Positions 37,701 through 41,323 of a DNA stretch of 64,000 nt are shown one piece after another; position 1 is the first letter of the stretch, and every line of letters begins with the position of its first letter. The translations under genes and the position numbers were made by a program. Below the pieces are notes generated by a model, which searched no databases, was not told where the DNA came from, and was given only the letters and a program-made list of their open reading frames with translations. Location: positions 2,134,001 through 2,198,000 of the forward strand of contig NZ_CP083388.1 in assembly GCF_020042285.1 (NCBI RefSeq). Direction: 5' to 3'. This stretch comes from Ferruginibacter albus (GTDB lineage Bacteria; Bacteroidota; Bacteroidia; Chitinophagales; Chitinophagaceae).

Positions 37701-38857
37701 ATCTTAGCACTAAACAAACATCGGCAAGCAGTACCACCATTTCTGTTTGTCCAAATCAATTACCTGTTAGCTGGAATGGGAACGCATACTCTTCTGCAGG
37801 CAGCTACCCTGTAACTTTAACGAATGCCGCAGGTTGTGATTCTATTGCCACACTTATTCTTCAGGTAAAAGCAGTTACTACCAGCAACATTACAACAAGC
37901 ATCTGCCCATCGCAATTACCATATACATGGAATGGAAATTCTTACTCAACCGCAGGTACTTATGCCGTAACGTTAACAAATGCAGCAGGCTGCGATTCTA
38001 TCATAACACTGAATCTTATTGTAAATTCGGCTACGGCAAGTGTTACCAGCCAAACAATTTGTCCTAATCAATTGCCATATACCTGGAATGGTAAAACTTA
38101 CTCGTCTGGCGGAACTTATTCGGTTACTCTAACCAATGCGAACGGTTGCGATTCTGTTGCCACTTTAGTATTGAAAACATTGGCGGCTCCTGTTGTACAG
38201 GCTACGTCAGTTTATGGATGTAACAGCTTAACGTATGAAGGAGTAACTTATACTCAATCGACCAAGCTGCAGAAAAATATAACGAACGTGAACGGTTGCG
38301 ATAGTATCCAGATAGTTACTTATGTAAATATCACTACACAACAGTTTGATCTGCAACTAACGGCTACGCCTAACCCGGTTGATAAAGGCAAGCCGGTAAC
38401 TATCAAAACAGGTTCTACCACTCCTTATAGTATAACGGCATGGGAACCTGCAGTTTTGTTCGGTTCGCAAACAGCGCTGAGCCAGGTATTAATGCCTGAC
38501 ACGGCAACAGTAGTAAAAGTAACGGCTAAATCAGATGCAGGTTGTGTTACCACTGCCGAAATTGCAATAGCGGTGCTGCGTCCATACGATTTCTGGGTGC
38601 CCAATTCATTTACTCCAAATGATGATGGCATGAATGATTATTTCAGTGTATATGGAACAACGGTTAAAAAAGGTTTATTGCGCATCTACAACCAATGGGG
38701 GCAATTAATATATGAAACCACAGATATAAAACGTGGGTGGGATGGTAAGTTCAAAGGAGTACCGCAACCTGTAGGTGTTTATGCATATGTAGTATTTGCC
38801 GAAATGTATGATGGCAATTCTGTTACTGATAAAGGATTTTTGAATTTAATAAGATAG
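16718..38857 (+). CDS. Giant T9SS type B surface adhesin with about 111 Cys-pair repeats (SprB-like)
   Basis: Open frame of 7,379 aa (7,404 if begun at 16643); I prefer 16718, where the signal peptide starts (MGKGFFFISF..., ending TNTIAQ). Order of parts (numbering from 16643): beta-sandwich domains 60-380; FN3-like 382-480; a mixed region with one lone repeat at about 935-977; CBM9-like domain 983-1180 (WWDDDAVEIFIDG, VEIAIPWTQIG); SprB-type repeat 1183-1266; Ig/PKD-like; a jelly-roll-like domain 1326-1500; three diverged repeats; 44 type A repeats; 48 type B repeats; 14 diverged type C repeats plus one B-like; and a C-terminal CHU_C/gliding sorting domain (about 7313-7404, WVPNSFTPNDDGMNDYF). 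Each repeat holds a Cys pair ending GCDS. By analogy with SprB it should be exported by the type IX system and act as a cell-surface adhesin; ligand unknown. The PorP/SprF gene follows at once. Confidence 0.93.
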   Translation: MGKGFFFISFRKLIFPFLLIASLFCTTNTIAQTFCQTWSLASSTAQTANSGNSTTGNTELIGAGMATPTYTNSGGFSWQRFNKPGGVNWPATVNTADNIYLEFPITPATGNNLTITSITFNTFLSNSSGSLIFNVYDGTTPTGATGTASSTSSGSPDNVSIPVSISVPNGSSKSLRLYITGNNGRTLAIKNVVICGTSTAAFCANATLGANTAVAAGTMGAGTTSNILTNFSVGAQTALTLTNFTFPFTNSGLTASDISNYKLYYTPTNIFTGATLLSTVTTNLTTSPINFGPFSQSITANTAGYFWVTTDVAGGATSGHSITPSAIATSNLTFSGTPTTCGSIAAQGAQQIIVLSPPTITTTAATGVTSTTATTGGNVTSDGGSNILERGIIYSTSPITDTNSTSGGGKILNGVNSTGSFSTSLTGLQPNTTYYVKAFAVNSAGVTYGTVQTFTTPPTPPRNCLSGGTYNGWPGKYGSFYLYAYAKAGEKIDWDVIRTNDGGNPGTWTINIYTPTGFLTSCTINGTVGSDCTTALQNVTAGTEGIWTLEAIPTSTSDDNIVCPRINVYNSGGTEITGRTWTESLHGHDNSSGVEPDFTLYFLTPGGYQYSATYSGMNGLYYTIVSDSLGVRTAPGSCTSAYSSVSYSGVSSGLGPDDANCGPSNKIFFSSFDAGLPASAPRFNVAAGSGQVTESLLTPPVIPTLSNPVFSRTSACLAAGKINFNVTNFTGSGVIEIDVNNNGSYDDPVDIKDTLNFSNGANSIPFNGLDGLGNQIPIWQPMNVKVLIDKIGETHFVQTDIEIFGGLRVTRLNGPQAPDNTIYWNDTNLPSGSNCSTTPLINGSGGVNSSGGGVHDWTGCGSSATDNGTNSGSINQGSWGNQRLIDNWAYVQDSSLTHTLFVAPVIDTTFASVCTTALPYVWSGHTYNTSGTFNDTLTSSSGCDSISTLVLSVTNCGTSCDASMIVDATSAITINGSVEAAWSKALPKPIQKATIGTIPADFVGTQWRGMYDANNLYLLVQVNDPNNQNDGPNWWDDDAVEIFIDGNNSKGTSYDADDFQFGVKRDGTKQGGTNIGSRLANITTAVNSNAAGYTVEIAIPWTQIGGVPTDGRTIGIDVQVDDDDDGGARDRQVSWSTNNNQAFTNPSLFGQAPLKTCTPAPLSLIYDNTNPSCSGFSNGSIKATGNGGTPPYTYTLTGPGGPYTSTTGTFSGLAPGNYIVTVMDAVPNTVSSSTITITSFDNPLIVSNDTTICPGSAVQLSATGGSGVYTWSPAGSLNNPNIANPTATPTSTTTYTVTTQTNTNLITNPDFEAGNVGFTSDYINYTSQTIARQSYAVGTNPQNLDQYFTTCPDHTTGSGKMLIVDGSDATNGANYTFWQQSIPVNIGSTYTFSYWIQKVSTDPARGNVQTQINGTQVGSTIQAPATTTCGNWQQVTQTWVANSSTATISLYDLDITGLGNDFTIDDMNFSTPCTVTDTVKVIVDTVRKSISDTSVCSNSFPVVWNSNTYNAAGSYNDTLTSLVTHCDSIATLHITIKPISTSTKDSSVCSNALPITWNGKTYSTPGSYQDTLVNSVGCDSIATLNLTIKAVTTKIIDTSVCNSTLPFNWNGHNYSSGGSYKDTLVNSVGCDSILTLNLTIKDTTTSDTVVTKCSNQLPFVWNGNNYNTSTVASLHFTNSAGCDSIATLHFTVKDTTTSDTVVTRCSNQLPFVWNGNNYNASTVASLHFTNSAGCDSIATLHFTVKDTTVSDTVVIRCSNQLPFVWNGNNYSSSTVASLHFTNSAGCDSIAMLHFTVKDTTVSDTVVTKCSNQLPFVWNGNNYTSSTVASLHFTNSAGCDSIATLHFTVKDTTVSDTVVIRCSNQLPFVWNGNNYTSSTVASLHFTNSAGCDSIATLHFTVKDTTVSDTVVTRCSNQLPFVWNGNNYSSSTVASLHFTNSAGCDSIATLHFTVKDTTVSDTVVTRCSNQLPFVWNGNNYSSSTVASLHFTNSAGCDSIATLHFTVKDTTVSDTVVTRCSNQLPFVWNGNNYSSSTVASLHFTNSAGCDSIATLHFTVKDTTVSDTVVTRCSNQLPFIWNGNNYSSSTVASLHFTNSAGCDSIATLHFTVKDTTTSDTVVTRCSNQLPFIWNGNNYTNSTTASLHFTNSAGCDSIATLHFTVKDTTVSDTVVTKCSNQLPFVWNGNNYISTTTASLHFTNSAGCDSIATLHFTVKDTTVSDTVVTRCSNQLPFVWNGNNYNASTVASLHFTNSAGCDSIATLHFTVKDTTVSDTVVTRCSNQLPFVWNGNNYNASTVASLHFTNSAGCDSIATLHFAVKDTAVSDTVVTRCSNQLPFVWNGNNYNASTVASLHFTNSAGCDSIATLHFAVKDTAVSDTVVTRCSNQLPFVWNGNNYNASTVASLHFTNSAGCDSIATLHFTVKDTTVSDTVVTKCSNQLPFVWNGNNYSSSTVASLHFTNSAGCDSIATLHFTVKDTTVSDTVVTRCSNQLPFVWNGNNYSSSTVASLHFTNSAGCDSIATLHFAVKDTAVSDTVVTRCSNQLPFVWNGNNYNASTVASLHFTNSAGCDSIATLHFAVKDTAVSDTVVTRCSNQLPFVWNGNNYNASTVASLHFTNSAGCDSIATLHFAVKDTAVSDTVVTRCSNQLPFVWNGNNYNASTVASLHFTNSAGCDSIATLHFTVKDTTVSDTVVIRCSNQLPFVWNGNNYTSSTVASLHFTNSAGCDSIATLHFTVKDTTVSDTVVTRCSNQLPFVWNGNNYNASTVASLHFTNSAGCDSIATLHFTVKDTTVSDTVVTRCSNQLPFVWNGNNYSSSTVASLHFANSAGCDSIATLHFTVKDTTVSDTVVTRCSNQLPFVWNGNNYSSSTVASLHFANSAGCDSIATLHFTVKDTTVSDTVVTRCSNQLPFVWNGNNYNASTVASLHFTNSAGCDSIATLHFTVKDTTVSDTVVTRCSNQLPFVWNGNNYTSSTVASLHFTNSAGCDSIATLHFTVKDTTTSDTVVTRCSNQLPFVWNGNNYNASTVASLHFTNSAGCDSIATLHFTVKDTTVSDTVVTRCSNQLPFVWNGNNYNTSTVASLHFTNSAGCDSIATLHFTVKDTTVSDTVVTRCSNQLPFVWNGNNYTSSTVASLHFTNSAGCDSIATLHFTVKDTTVSDTVVTRCSNQLPFVWNGNNYSSSTVASLHFTNSAGCDSIATLHFTVKDTTVSDTVVTRCSNQLPFVWNGNNYSSSTVASLHFTNSAGCDSIATLHFTVKDTTVSDTVVTRCSNQLPFVWNGNNYSSSTVASLHFTNSAGCDSIATLHFTVKDTTVSDTVVTRCSNQLPFIWNGNNYSSSTVASLHFTNSAGCDSIATLHFTVKDTTTSDTVVTRCSNQLPFIWNGNNYTNSTTASLHFTNSAGCDSIATLHFTVKDTTVSDTVVTKCSNQLPFVWNGNNYISTTTASLHFTNSAGCDSIATLHFTVKDTTVSDTVVTRCSNQLPFVWNGNNYNASTVASLHFTNSAGCDSIATLHFTVKDTTVSDTVVTRCSNQLPFVWNGNNYNASTVASLHFTNSAGCDSIATLHFAVKDTAVSDTVVTRCSNQLPFVWNGNNYNASTVASLHFTNSAGCDSIATLHFAVKDTAVSDTVVTRCSNQLPFVWNGNNYNASTVASLHFTNSAGCDSIATLHFTVKDTTVSDTVVTKCSNQLPFVWNGNNYSSSTVASLHFTNSAGCDSIATLHFTVKDTTVSDTVVTRCSNQLPFVWNGNNYSSSTVASLHFTNSAGCDSIATLHFAVKDTAVSDTVVTRCSNQLPFVWNGNNYNASTVASLHFTNSAGCDSIATLHFAVKDTAVSDTVVTRCSNQLPFVWNGNNYNASTVASLHFTNSAGCDSIATLHFTVKDTTVSDTVVTRCSNQLPFVWNGNNYTSSTVASLHFTNSAGCDSIATLHLIVSPPSVIVTDSIKDCSSVTFNGITYTSSASVTDTTRSGGGCDSLYHTTNIIITPITPVTVTDSIKDCSSVTFNGITYTSSASVKDTTRSAGGCDSLYHTTNIIIAPITPVTVTDSIKDCSSVTFNGITYTSSASVTDTTRSAGGCDSLYHTTNIIIAPIVPAITVDSIKDCSSVTFNGITYTSSASVTDTTRSAGGCDSLYHTTNIIIAPITPVTVTDSIKDCSSVTFNGITYTSSASVTDTTRSAGGCDSLYHTTNIIIAPIVPVITVDSIKDCSSVTFNGITYTSSASVTDTTRSAGGCDSLYHTTNIIIAPIVPVTVTDSIKDCSSVTFNGITYTSSASVTDTTRSAGGCDSLYHTTNIIIAPITPVTVIDSIKDCSSVTFNGITYTSSASVTDTTRSAGGCDSLYHTTNIIIAPIVPVITVDSIKDCSSVTFNGITYTSSASVTDTTRSAGGCDSLYHTTNIIITPITPVTVIDSIKDCSSVTFNGITYTTSASVTDTTRSAGGCDSLYHTTNIIITPITPVTVTDSIKDCSSVTFNGITYTSSASVTDTTRSAGGCDSLYHTTNIIIAPIVPVITVDSIKDCSSVTFNGITYTSSASVTDTTRSAGGCDSLYHTTNIIIAPITPVTVIDSIKDCSSVTFNGITYTSSASVTDTTRSAGGCDSLYHTTNIIIAPIVPVITVDSIKDCSSVTFNGITYTSSASVTDTTRSAGGCDSLYHTTNIIIAPIVPVITVDSIKDCSSITFNGITYTSSASVTDTTRSAGGCDSLYHTTNIIIAPITPVTVIDSIKDCSSVTFNGITYTSSASVTDTTRSAGGCDSLYHTTNIIIAPIVPVTVTDSIKDCSSVIFNGITYTSSASVTDTTKTAGGCDSLYHTTNIIIAPIVPLTVTDSIKDCSSVTFNGITYTSSASVTDTTRSAGGCDSLYHTTNIIIAPIVPVVTVDSIKDCSSVTFNGITYTSSASVTDTTRSAGGCDSLYHTTNIIIAPIVPVITVDSIKDCSSVTFNGITYTSSASVTDTTRSAGGCDSLYHTTNIIIAPITPVTVIDSIKDCSSVTFNGITYTSSASVTDTTRSAGGCDSLYHTTNIIIAPIVPAITVDSIKDCSSVIFNGITYTSSASVTDTTKTAGGCDSLYHTTNIIIAPIVPVTVTDSIKDCSSVTFNGITYTSSASVTDTTRSAGGCDSLYHTTNIIIAPIVPVITVDSIKDCSSVTFNGITYTSSASVTDTTRSAGGCDSLYHTTNIIIAPIVPVVTVDSIKDCSSVTFNGITYTSSASVTDTTRSAGGCDSLYHTTNIIIAPIVPVTVTDSIKDCSSVIFNGITYTSSASVTDTTKTAGGCDSLYHTTNIIIAPIVPVTVTDSIKDCSSITFNGITYTSSASVTDTTKTAGGCDSLYHTTNIIIAPIVPVTVTDSIKDCSSVTFNGITYTSSASVTDTTRSAGGCDSLYHTTNIIIAPITPVTVIDSIKDCSSVTFNGITYTTSASVTDTTRSAGGCDSLYHTTNIIIASIVPVITVDSIKDCSSVTFNGITYTSSASVTDTTRSAGGCDSLYHTTNIIIAPIVPVVTVDSIKDCSSVTFNGITYTSSASVTDTTRSAGGCDSLYHTTNIIIAPIVPVVTVDSIKDCSSVTFNGITYTSSASVTDTTRSAGGCDSLYHTTNIIIAPIVPVTVTDSIKDCSSVTFNGITYTSSASVTDTTRSAGGCDSLYHTTNIIITPITPVTVIDSIKDCSSITFNGITYTTSASVTDTTRSAGGCDSLYHTTNIIIAPIVPVITVDSIKDCSSVTFNGITYTSSASVTDTTRSAGGCDSLYHTTNIIIAPIVPVITVDSIKDCSSITFNGITYTSSASVTDTTRSAGGCDSLYHTTNIIIAPITPVTVIDSIKDCSSVTFNGITYTSSASVTDTTRSAGGCDSLYHTTNIIIAPIVPVTVTDSIKDCSSVIFNGITYTSSASVTDTTKTAGGCDSLYHTTNIIIAPIVPLTVTDSIKDCSSVTFNGITYTSSASVTDTTRSAGGCDSLYHTTNIIIAPIVPVVTVDSIKDCSSVTFNGITYTSSASVTDTTRSAGGCDSLYHTTNIIIAPIVPVITVDSIKDCSSVTFNGITYTSSASVTDTTRSAGGCDSLYHTTNIIIAPITPVTVTDSIKDCSSVTFNGITYTSSASVTDTTRSAGGCDSLYHTTNIIIAPIVPAITVDSIKDCSSVIFNGITYTSSASVTDTTKTAGGCDSLYHTTNIIIAPIVPVTVTDSIKDCSSVTFNGITYTSSASVTDTTRSAGGCDSLYHTTNIIIAPIVPVITVDSIKDCSSVTFNGITYTSSASVTDTTKTAGGCDSLYHTTNIIIAPIVPVTVTDSIKDCSSITFNGITYTSSASVTDTTKTAGGCDSLYHTTNIIIAPITPVTVTDSIKDCSRVTFNGITYTSSASVTDTTKTAGGCDSLYHTTNIIITPITPVTIIDTLKNCNSVIFNGITYTSSTSIADTIRSIGGCDSLYHTTNIIILTPTNSSDTITICTGALPYSWNGNSYTSAGIYNVPLINVAGCDSTATLDLMVSDSTTSFDSVTVCTTALPYHWNGVDYSTAGTYNYHSTGIGGCDSIATLKLNIVICCDTTRSTNTQTICSNQLPYHWNGVDYTATGSYTYQTANAGGCDSIATLVLTVTDTTLGTDSKTICSNQLPYTWNGTVYTSGGTYQYHTTNVANCDSLVTLTLTVTDTTRETINKIICSNQLPFNWNGVDYTIPGAYTYHTASTAGCDSIATLILTVSDTTVGTDSKIICSNQLPFNWNGVDYTAAGTYQYHTANAAGCDSIVTLTLTIHDTTTSLTTTAVCASQLPYSWNGNSYADSGNYHVQLTNATGCDSIATLHLTLKATSSSITNINVCPGQLPYSWNGNSYNGTGNYSATFVNAAGCDSVAILNLTVSSTINTSVDASTCPSALPYSWNGNSYAAAGDYSITLKNIAGCDSVVTLHLTLKNTTISNTNIAVCAGSLPYTWNGNPYTSAGVYNVTLTNAAGCDSIATLNLTLKAATNSTTNIAVCASQLPYSWNGNAYSAPGSYNVTLTNAAGCDSIATLNLSTKQTSASSTTISVCPNQLPVSWNGNAYSSAGSYPVTLTNAAGCDSIATLILQVKAVTTSNITTSICPSQLPYTWNGNSYSTAGTYAVTLTNAAGCDSIITLNLIVNSATASVTSQTICPNQLPYTWNGKTYSSGGTYSVTLTNANGCDSVATLVLKTLAAPVVQATSVYGCNSLTYEGVTYTQSTKLQKNITNVNGCDSIQIVTYVNITTQQFDLQLTATPNPVDKGKPVTIKTGSTTPYSITAWEPAVLFGSQTALSQVLMPDTATVVKVTAKSDAGCVTTAEIAIAVLRPYDFWVPNSFTPNDDGMNDYFSVYGTTVKKGLLRIYNQWGQLIYETTDIKRGWDGKFKGVPQPVGVYAYVVFAEMYDGNSVTDKGFLNLIR
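21641..28504 (+). repeat. Type A tandem array: 44 units of exactly 156 bp
   Basis: In-frame tandem repeats of 52 codons with no length change across 6,864 bp. The unit has CSNQLPFVWNGNNY, a variable dipeptide, STVASLHFTNSAGCDS, then IATLHFTVKDTTVSDTVV. Variation is concentrated in the dipeptide after NNY (SS, NA, TS, NT, TN, IS) and the residue before the first Cys (R/K). A segment of about 2,045 bp (22418-24462) recurs at 26162-28206, offset by 24 units, with no difference found by eye. Confidence 0.97.
28520..35998 (+). repeat. Type B tandem array: 48 units of exactly 156 bp
   Basis: In-frame tandem repeats of 52 codons, a different sequence from type A but the same period. The unit has DSIKDCSSVTFNGITYTSSA, then SVTDTTRSAGGCDSLYHTTN and III(A/T)PI(T/V)PVTV. 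Main variants are TRSAGG/TKTAGG, PITPVTVTD/PIVPVITVD, and SSV/SSI. A segment at 30461-32181 recurs at 33737-35457 (offset 21 units), identical over its first 1,183 bp and nearly so beyond. The last unit is diverged (IIDTLKNCNSVIFNG). Confidence 0.97.
36000..38335 (+). repeat. Type C region: 14 diverged repeats plus one B-like unit
   Basis: About 50-residue units of the form C-x5-LPYxWNGxxY, xxxGxYxxxLTNAAGCDSIATL. They share the Cys pair, WNG, Y and GCDS with types A and B but differ from each other in many positions, so they look like the old, unexpanded form from which the A array grew. The last unit (VYGCNSLTYEGVTYTQSTKL, NGCDSI) is closer to type B. Confidence 0.9.
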
Positions 38858-38884
38858 ACTCGAAGCTATTGTTGAAAAAAGAAT

Positions 38885-38930
38885 AAGCAGTACAAGGGAG
38901 TGACACAACGATGATGCTATGAAAACCCAA
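38885..38930 (+). repeat. Dispersed intergenic element, copy C (before porP/sprF-like gene)
   Basis: AATAAGCAGTACAAGG, then AGTGACACAACGATGATG; the 13-bp core TGACACAACGATG is at 38901-38913. Compared with copy A it lacks the ATGATGAACGA part. It sits in the short gap between the giant gene and the PorP/SprF-like gene. Confidence 0.5.
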
Positions 38931-38940
38931 TGTCCGTGCC

Positions 38941-39966
38941 ATGAAAAATATAACAATGCGAAAACTAGTGTACATATTAACGTTAGTAATTGGAGTAATG
39001 CTCTCCATTACTTCCAAAGCGCAGGTTGATCCGCACTTTTCGCAATACTATGCCTATCCGCTATATCTGAATCCTGCTTTTACAGGTGTAATTGACGGAG
39101 ATTACAGGGCTACTGCTATTTATAAGAATCAATGGTTAAGTGTTGGTACGCCCTATTCAACAACAGGCTTATCCGCCGACATGACAACGCTTACAGACCT
39201 CAACATTGGTATGAATATTTTGCGGCAAACAGCCGGCGAAGGCGGTTACCAGTATATACAGGGATATGTTACGCTGGCATACCAGGGTATGCGGTTTGAT
39301 GCCAATGGATATAACCGCTTGATATTTGGCTTGCAGGCAGGATTTTTAACCCGGAAATTCGATCCTGCAAAATTAACTTTCGGTGATCAATGGACGCCGG
39401 GATTGCGTGTTGATCCATCAACACCTTCGGCAGAAATATTTGCACAAACATCTGCTTCTACTTTTGATGCAGGCGCTGGCGTTGCATTTTTTAATAGCGA
39501 CCCCAATAAAAAAGTAAATGTATATGGCGGCTTTTCCTTGAATCATCTTACACAACCTTATGATCCCTTTATAGTAAGCGGCAATAAAAGAAGGCTGCCT
39601 TATCGTTATACATATTATGGTGGTGCAAAAATTGCTTTAGACAACCGCATGTCGATAACGCCGCATTTTATTTACATGCGCCAGGGCAATGCAGAAGAAC
39701 GCACATTCGGCGCTTATATGCAAAAAGGCACAAACCGTGAAGATGTAGATGTGATGTGGGGTGTAAGCTATCGTTATAAAGATGCGATCATACCTTATGC
39801 AGGATTAAAATTCACCAATGTGTGGATGGGATTAAGCTACGATGCCAACGTTTCTACATTGGGTGCTTCTGTTCCATTTACAAACAGCATTGAGTTATCC
39901 ATAACCGTTATTGGCAAACGTTCGGAAGAGAATCGTCATTATTTTTCTTGTCCGCCGCGTTTTTAG
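38941..39966 (+). CDS. PorP/SprF family type IX secretion outer-membrane protein
   Basis: A 341-aa outer-membrane beta-barrel protein of the PorP/SprF family. The signal peptide ends near SKAQ (residue 27; the alternative start is the ATG at 38956). The family hallmark begins at once: VDPHFSQYYAYPLYLNPAFTG, then YRATAIYKNQW, and later GxGxxF segments and amphipathic strands to the end. SprF in Flavobacterium johnsoniae is needed for secretion or anchoring of the giant adhesin SprB and is encoded next to it; members of this family generally sit beside CHU_C-tailed proteins. The gene follows the giant gene by 83 bp, so it is very likely its dedicated partner, probably in the same transcript. 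Confidence 0.92.
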   Translation: MKNITMRKLVYILTLVIGVMLSITSKAQVDPHFSQYYAYPLYLNPAFTGVIDGDYRATAIYKNQWLSVGTPYSTTGLSADMTTLTDLNIGMNILRQTAGEGGYQYIQGYVTLAYQGMRFDANGYNRLIFGLQAGFLTRKFDPAKLTFGDQWTPGLRVDPSTPSAEIFAQTSASTFDAGAGVAFFNSDPNKKVNVYGGFSLNHLTQPYDPFIVSGNKRRLPYRYTYYGGAKIALDNRMSITPHFIYMRQGNAEERTFGAYMQKGTNREDVDVMWGVSYRYKDAIIPYAGLKFTNVWMGLSYDANVSTLGASVPFTNSIELSITVIGKRSEENRHYFSCPPRF

Positions 39967-39992
39967 TTTTTGTTACGACAAAAATAAAACAG

Positions 39993-40508
39993 ATGAAATT
40001 TCTACCTTTTGAAAATTACACCATAACAACAACATTATCGCAGCAGGAAATATTAAAACGTATTGCTGATAATATTGAACCCAAAAGATCTTACCGGTTT
40101 ACATTTTTTCGTCCTAAAGCAAATGTTGCTTATGAAGGGAAGATCGTACAAAATACATTTTCTATAAACAGGATCATTTATTATAGAAATTCTTTTATTC
40201 CTTTAATAAAAGGCAATGTAACTGCTTTTTCAGATCATACAGAAGTTCACATTAAAATGCAATTACGGTATTTCACTTTATTATTTGTAGCCATCTGGCT
40301 GGGCTTTACAGGAATGATCTGCAGCTCTATTATATCTTTTATTTCAATGGATACCTATGCTATTTTTAAAGGCAAAATTCCTTCTATTTTAATATTGCCA
40401 TTTGGGATGTTCATTTTAGGCTACCTTATTACTATACTAAATTTTACTATTGAAAGCAAGAGATCAAAAAAATTCCTGGCAAGATTATTAGAAGCAGGAG
40501 AAGAGTAA
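39993..40508 (+). CDS. Membrane protein of unknown function (two TM segments)
   Basis: A 171-aa protein from the ATG at 39993 (MKFLPFENYTITTTLSQQEIL); an upstream in-frame start at 39948 would overlap the PorP gene and add a poor N-terminus. The first half is soluble and beta-rich (FRPKANVAYEGKIVQNTFSINRIIYYRNSFIPLIKG), followed by two hydrophobic segments at about 90-115 and 125-150 and a basic end. Similar small proteins of this layout are frequent in Bacteroidota and have no assigned role. It follows the PorP/SprF-like gene by 26 bp, but a functional link is not shown. Confidence 0.6.
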   Translation: MKFLPFENYTITTTLSQQEILKRIADNIEPKRSYRFTFFRPKANVAYEGKIVQNTFSINRIIYYRNSFIPLIKGNVTAFSDHTEVHIKMQLRYFTLLFVAIWLGFTGMICSSIISFISMDTYAIFKGKIPSILILPFGMFILGYLITILNFTIESKRSKKFLARLLEAGEE

Positions 40509-40518
40509 GATCATCCAA

Positions 40519-40848
40519 TCAACCCTTATTGCTTCTCTCCCATTCGTCCTCAGGATTTTCTTCTTCGTTATCAGGGATATCTTCCGTCCAATCTTCATCC
40601 GGCAATATGTCATCATCCTGTTGAAGATCTGTTTCTACAGTATTTAAAGCATACGCCTGGTTATCGGTATCGTCCGTTCCTAAAACATCTAATTCTTCTG
40701 CAGAAATGTCTTCTTCATCTTCAGCTTTATATATATCAGCACTGGTGATATTCTTATTACCTTCTGCCTCTTCATTTGTATCGGCAAATTCAAGGGTATC
40801 GTGTTTCAGATCTATTTTAGGATCCTGTTGTTTTTCTGTCTTTTTCAT
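40519..40848 (-). CDS. Small highly acidic protein of unknown function
   Basis: A 109-aa protein dominated by Asp, Glu, Asn and Gln, with no hydrophobic segment and no Cys, so it is probably intrinsically disordered and cytosolic. Runs such as EDEEDISAEELDVLGTDDTD and DNEEENPEDEWERSNKG are low complexity. I recognise no family. It is on the minus strand, with its stop 10 bp from the stop of the preceding membrane protein gene. It lies 99 bp downstream of the response regulator gene and could be the last gene of the Kai operon, but the gap leaves this open. Confidence 0.5.
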   Translation of the reverse strand: MKKTEKQQDPKIDLKHDTLEFADTNEEAEGNKNITSADIYKAEDEEDISAEELDVLGTDDTDNQAYALNTVETDLQQDDDILPDEDWTEDIPDNEEENPEDEWERSNKG

Positions 40849-40947
40849 ACTAATTGATTTTATTCGTTTATATATTTACAAAGAACAAGCCAAATAAAGC
40901 AGAGGTTTTACAACAGAACATCTTATTCATTTACAGCTTTCTCCGCT

Positions 40948-41313
40948 TTATTGTAAGCTATCATGCACTTTATTTAATAAATAAGACATTTCAAAAGGCT
41001 TTGCAATGAACCCATCTGCACTATATGCTTTTGCTATTTCCTGTATATTGGAATTTGCAGAAATAAATAATACAGGAATATTCTTTGTCAATTCATGTCT
41101 CTTCAATTGATGACAAATTTCTCTGCCATCTAACCCCGACATCCAGATATCCAGCATAATAAGATCAGGCAAGTCGGCTTTTTCATAAGCAAAGATGTCA
41201 TTGGCATTATTGCTGGTTATTACTGAATAATTTTCTGTCTGTAACATTATTTGTATAATGCTCAGAATATCGTGATCATCATCTGCTACAAATATCTTTT
41301 TAGGCGTTGTCAT
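40948..41313 (-). CDS. Single-domain response regulator (Kai operon)
   Basis: A 121-aa CheY-like receiver domain without an output domain. The ATG at 41313 (MTTPKKIFVADDDHD) is chosen; a longer reading to 41376 would overlap the kinase gene. The acidic pocket is DDD (11-13), the phospho-acceptor is Asp55 (LIMLDIWMSG), the switch Ser is in FISANS, and the conserved Lys is Lys105 (FIAKPF). It follows the histidine kinase gene by 10 bp, so this is its likely phosphate receiver. Output must be through protein contacts. Last clear gene of the kaiC-kaiB-kaiB-kinase-regulator operon. Confidence 0.9.
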   Translation of the reverse strand: MTTPKKIFVADDDHDILSIIQIMLQTENYSVITSNNANDIFAYEKADLPDLIMLDIWMSGLDGREICHQLKRHELTKNIPVLFISANSNIQEIAKAYSADGFIAKPFEMSYLLNKVHDSLQ

Positions 41314-41323
41314 ATTGTAAAAT

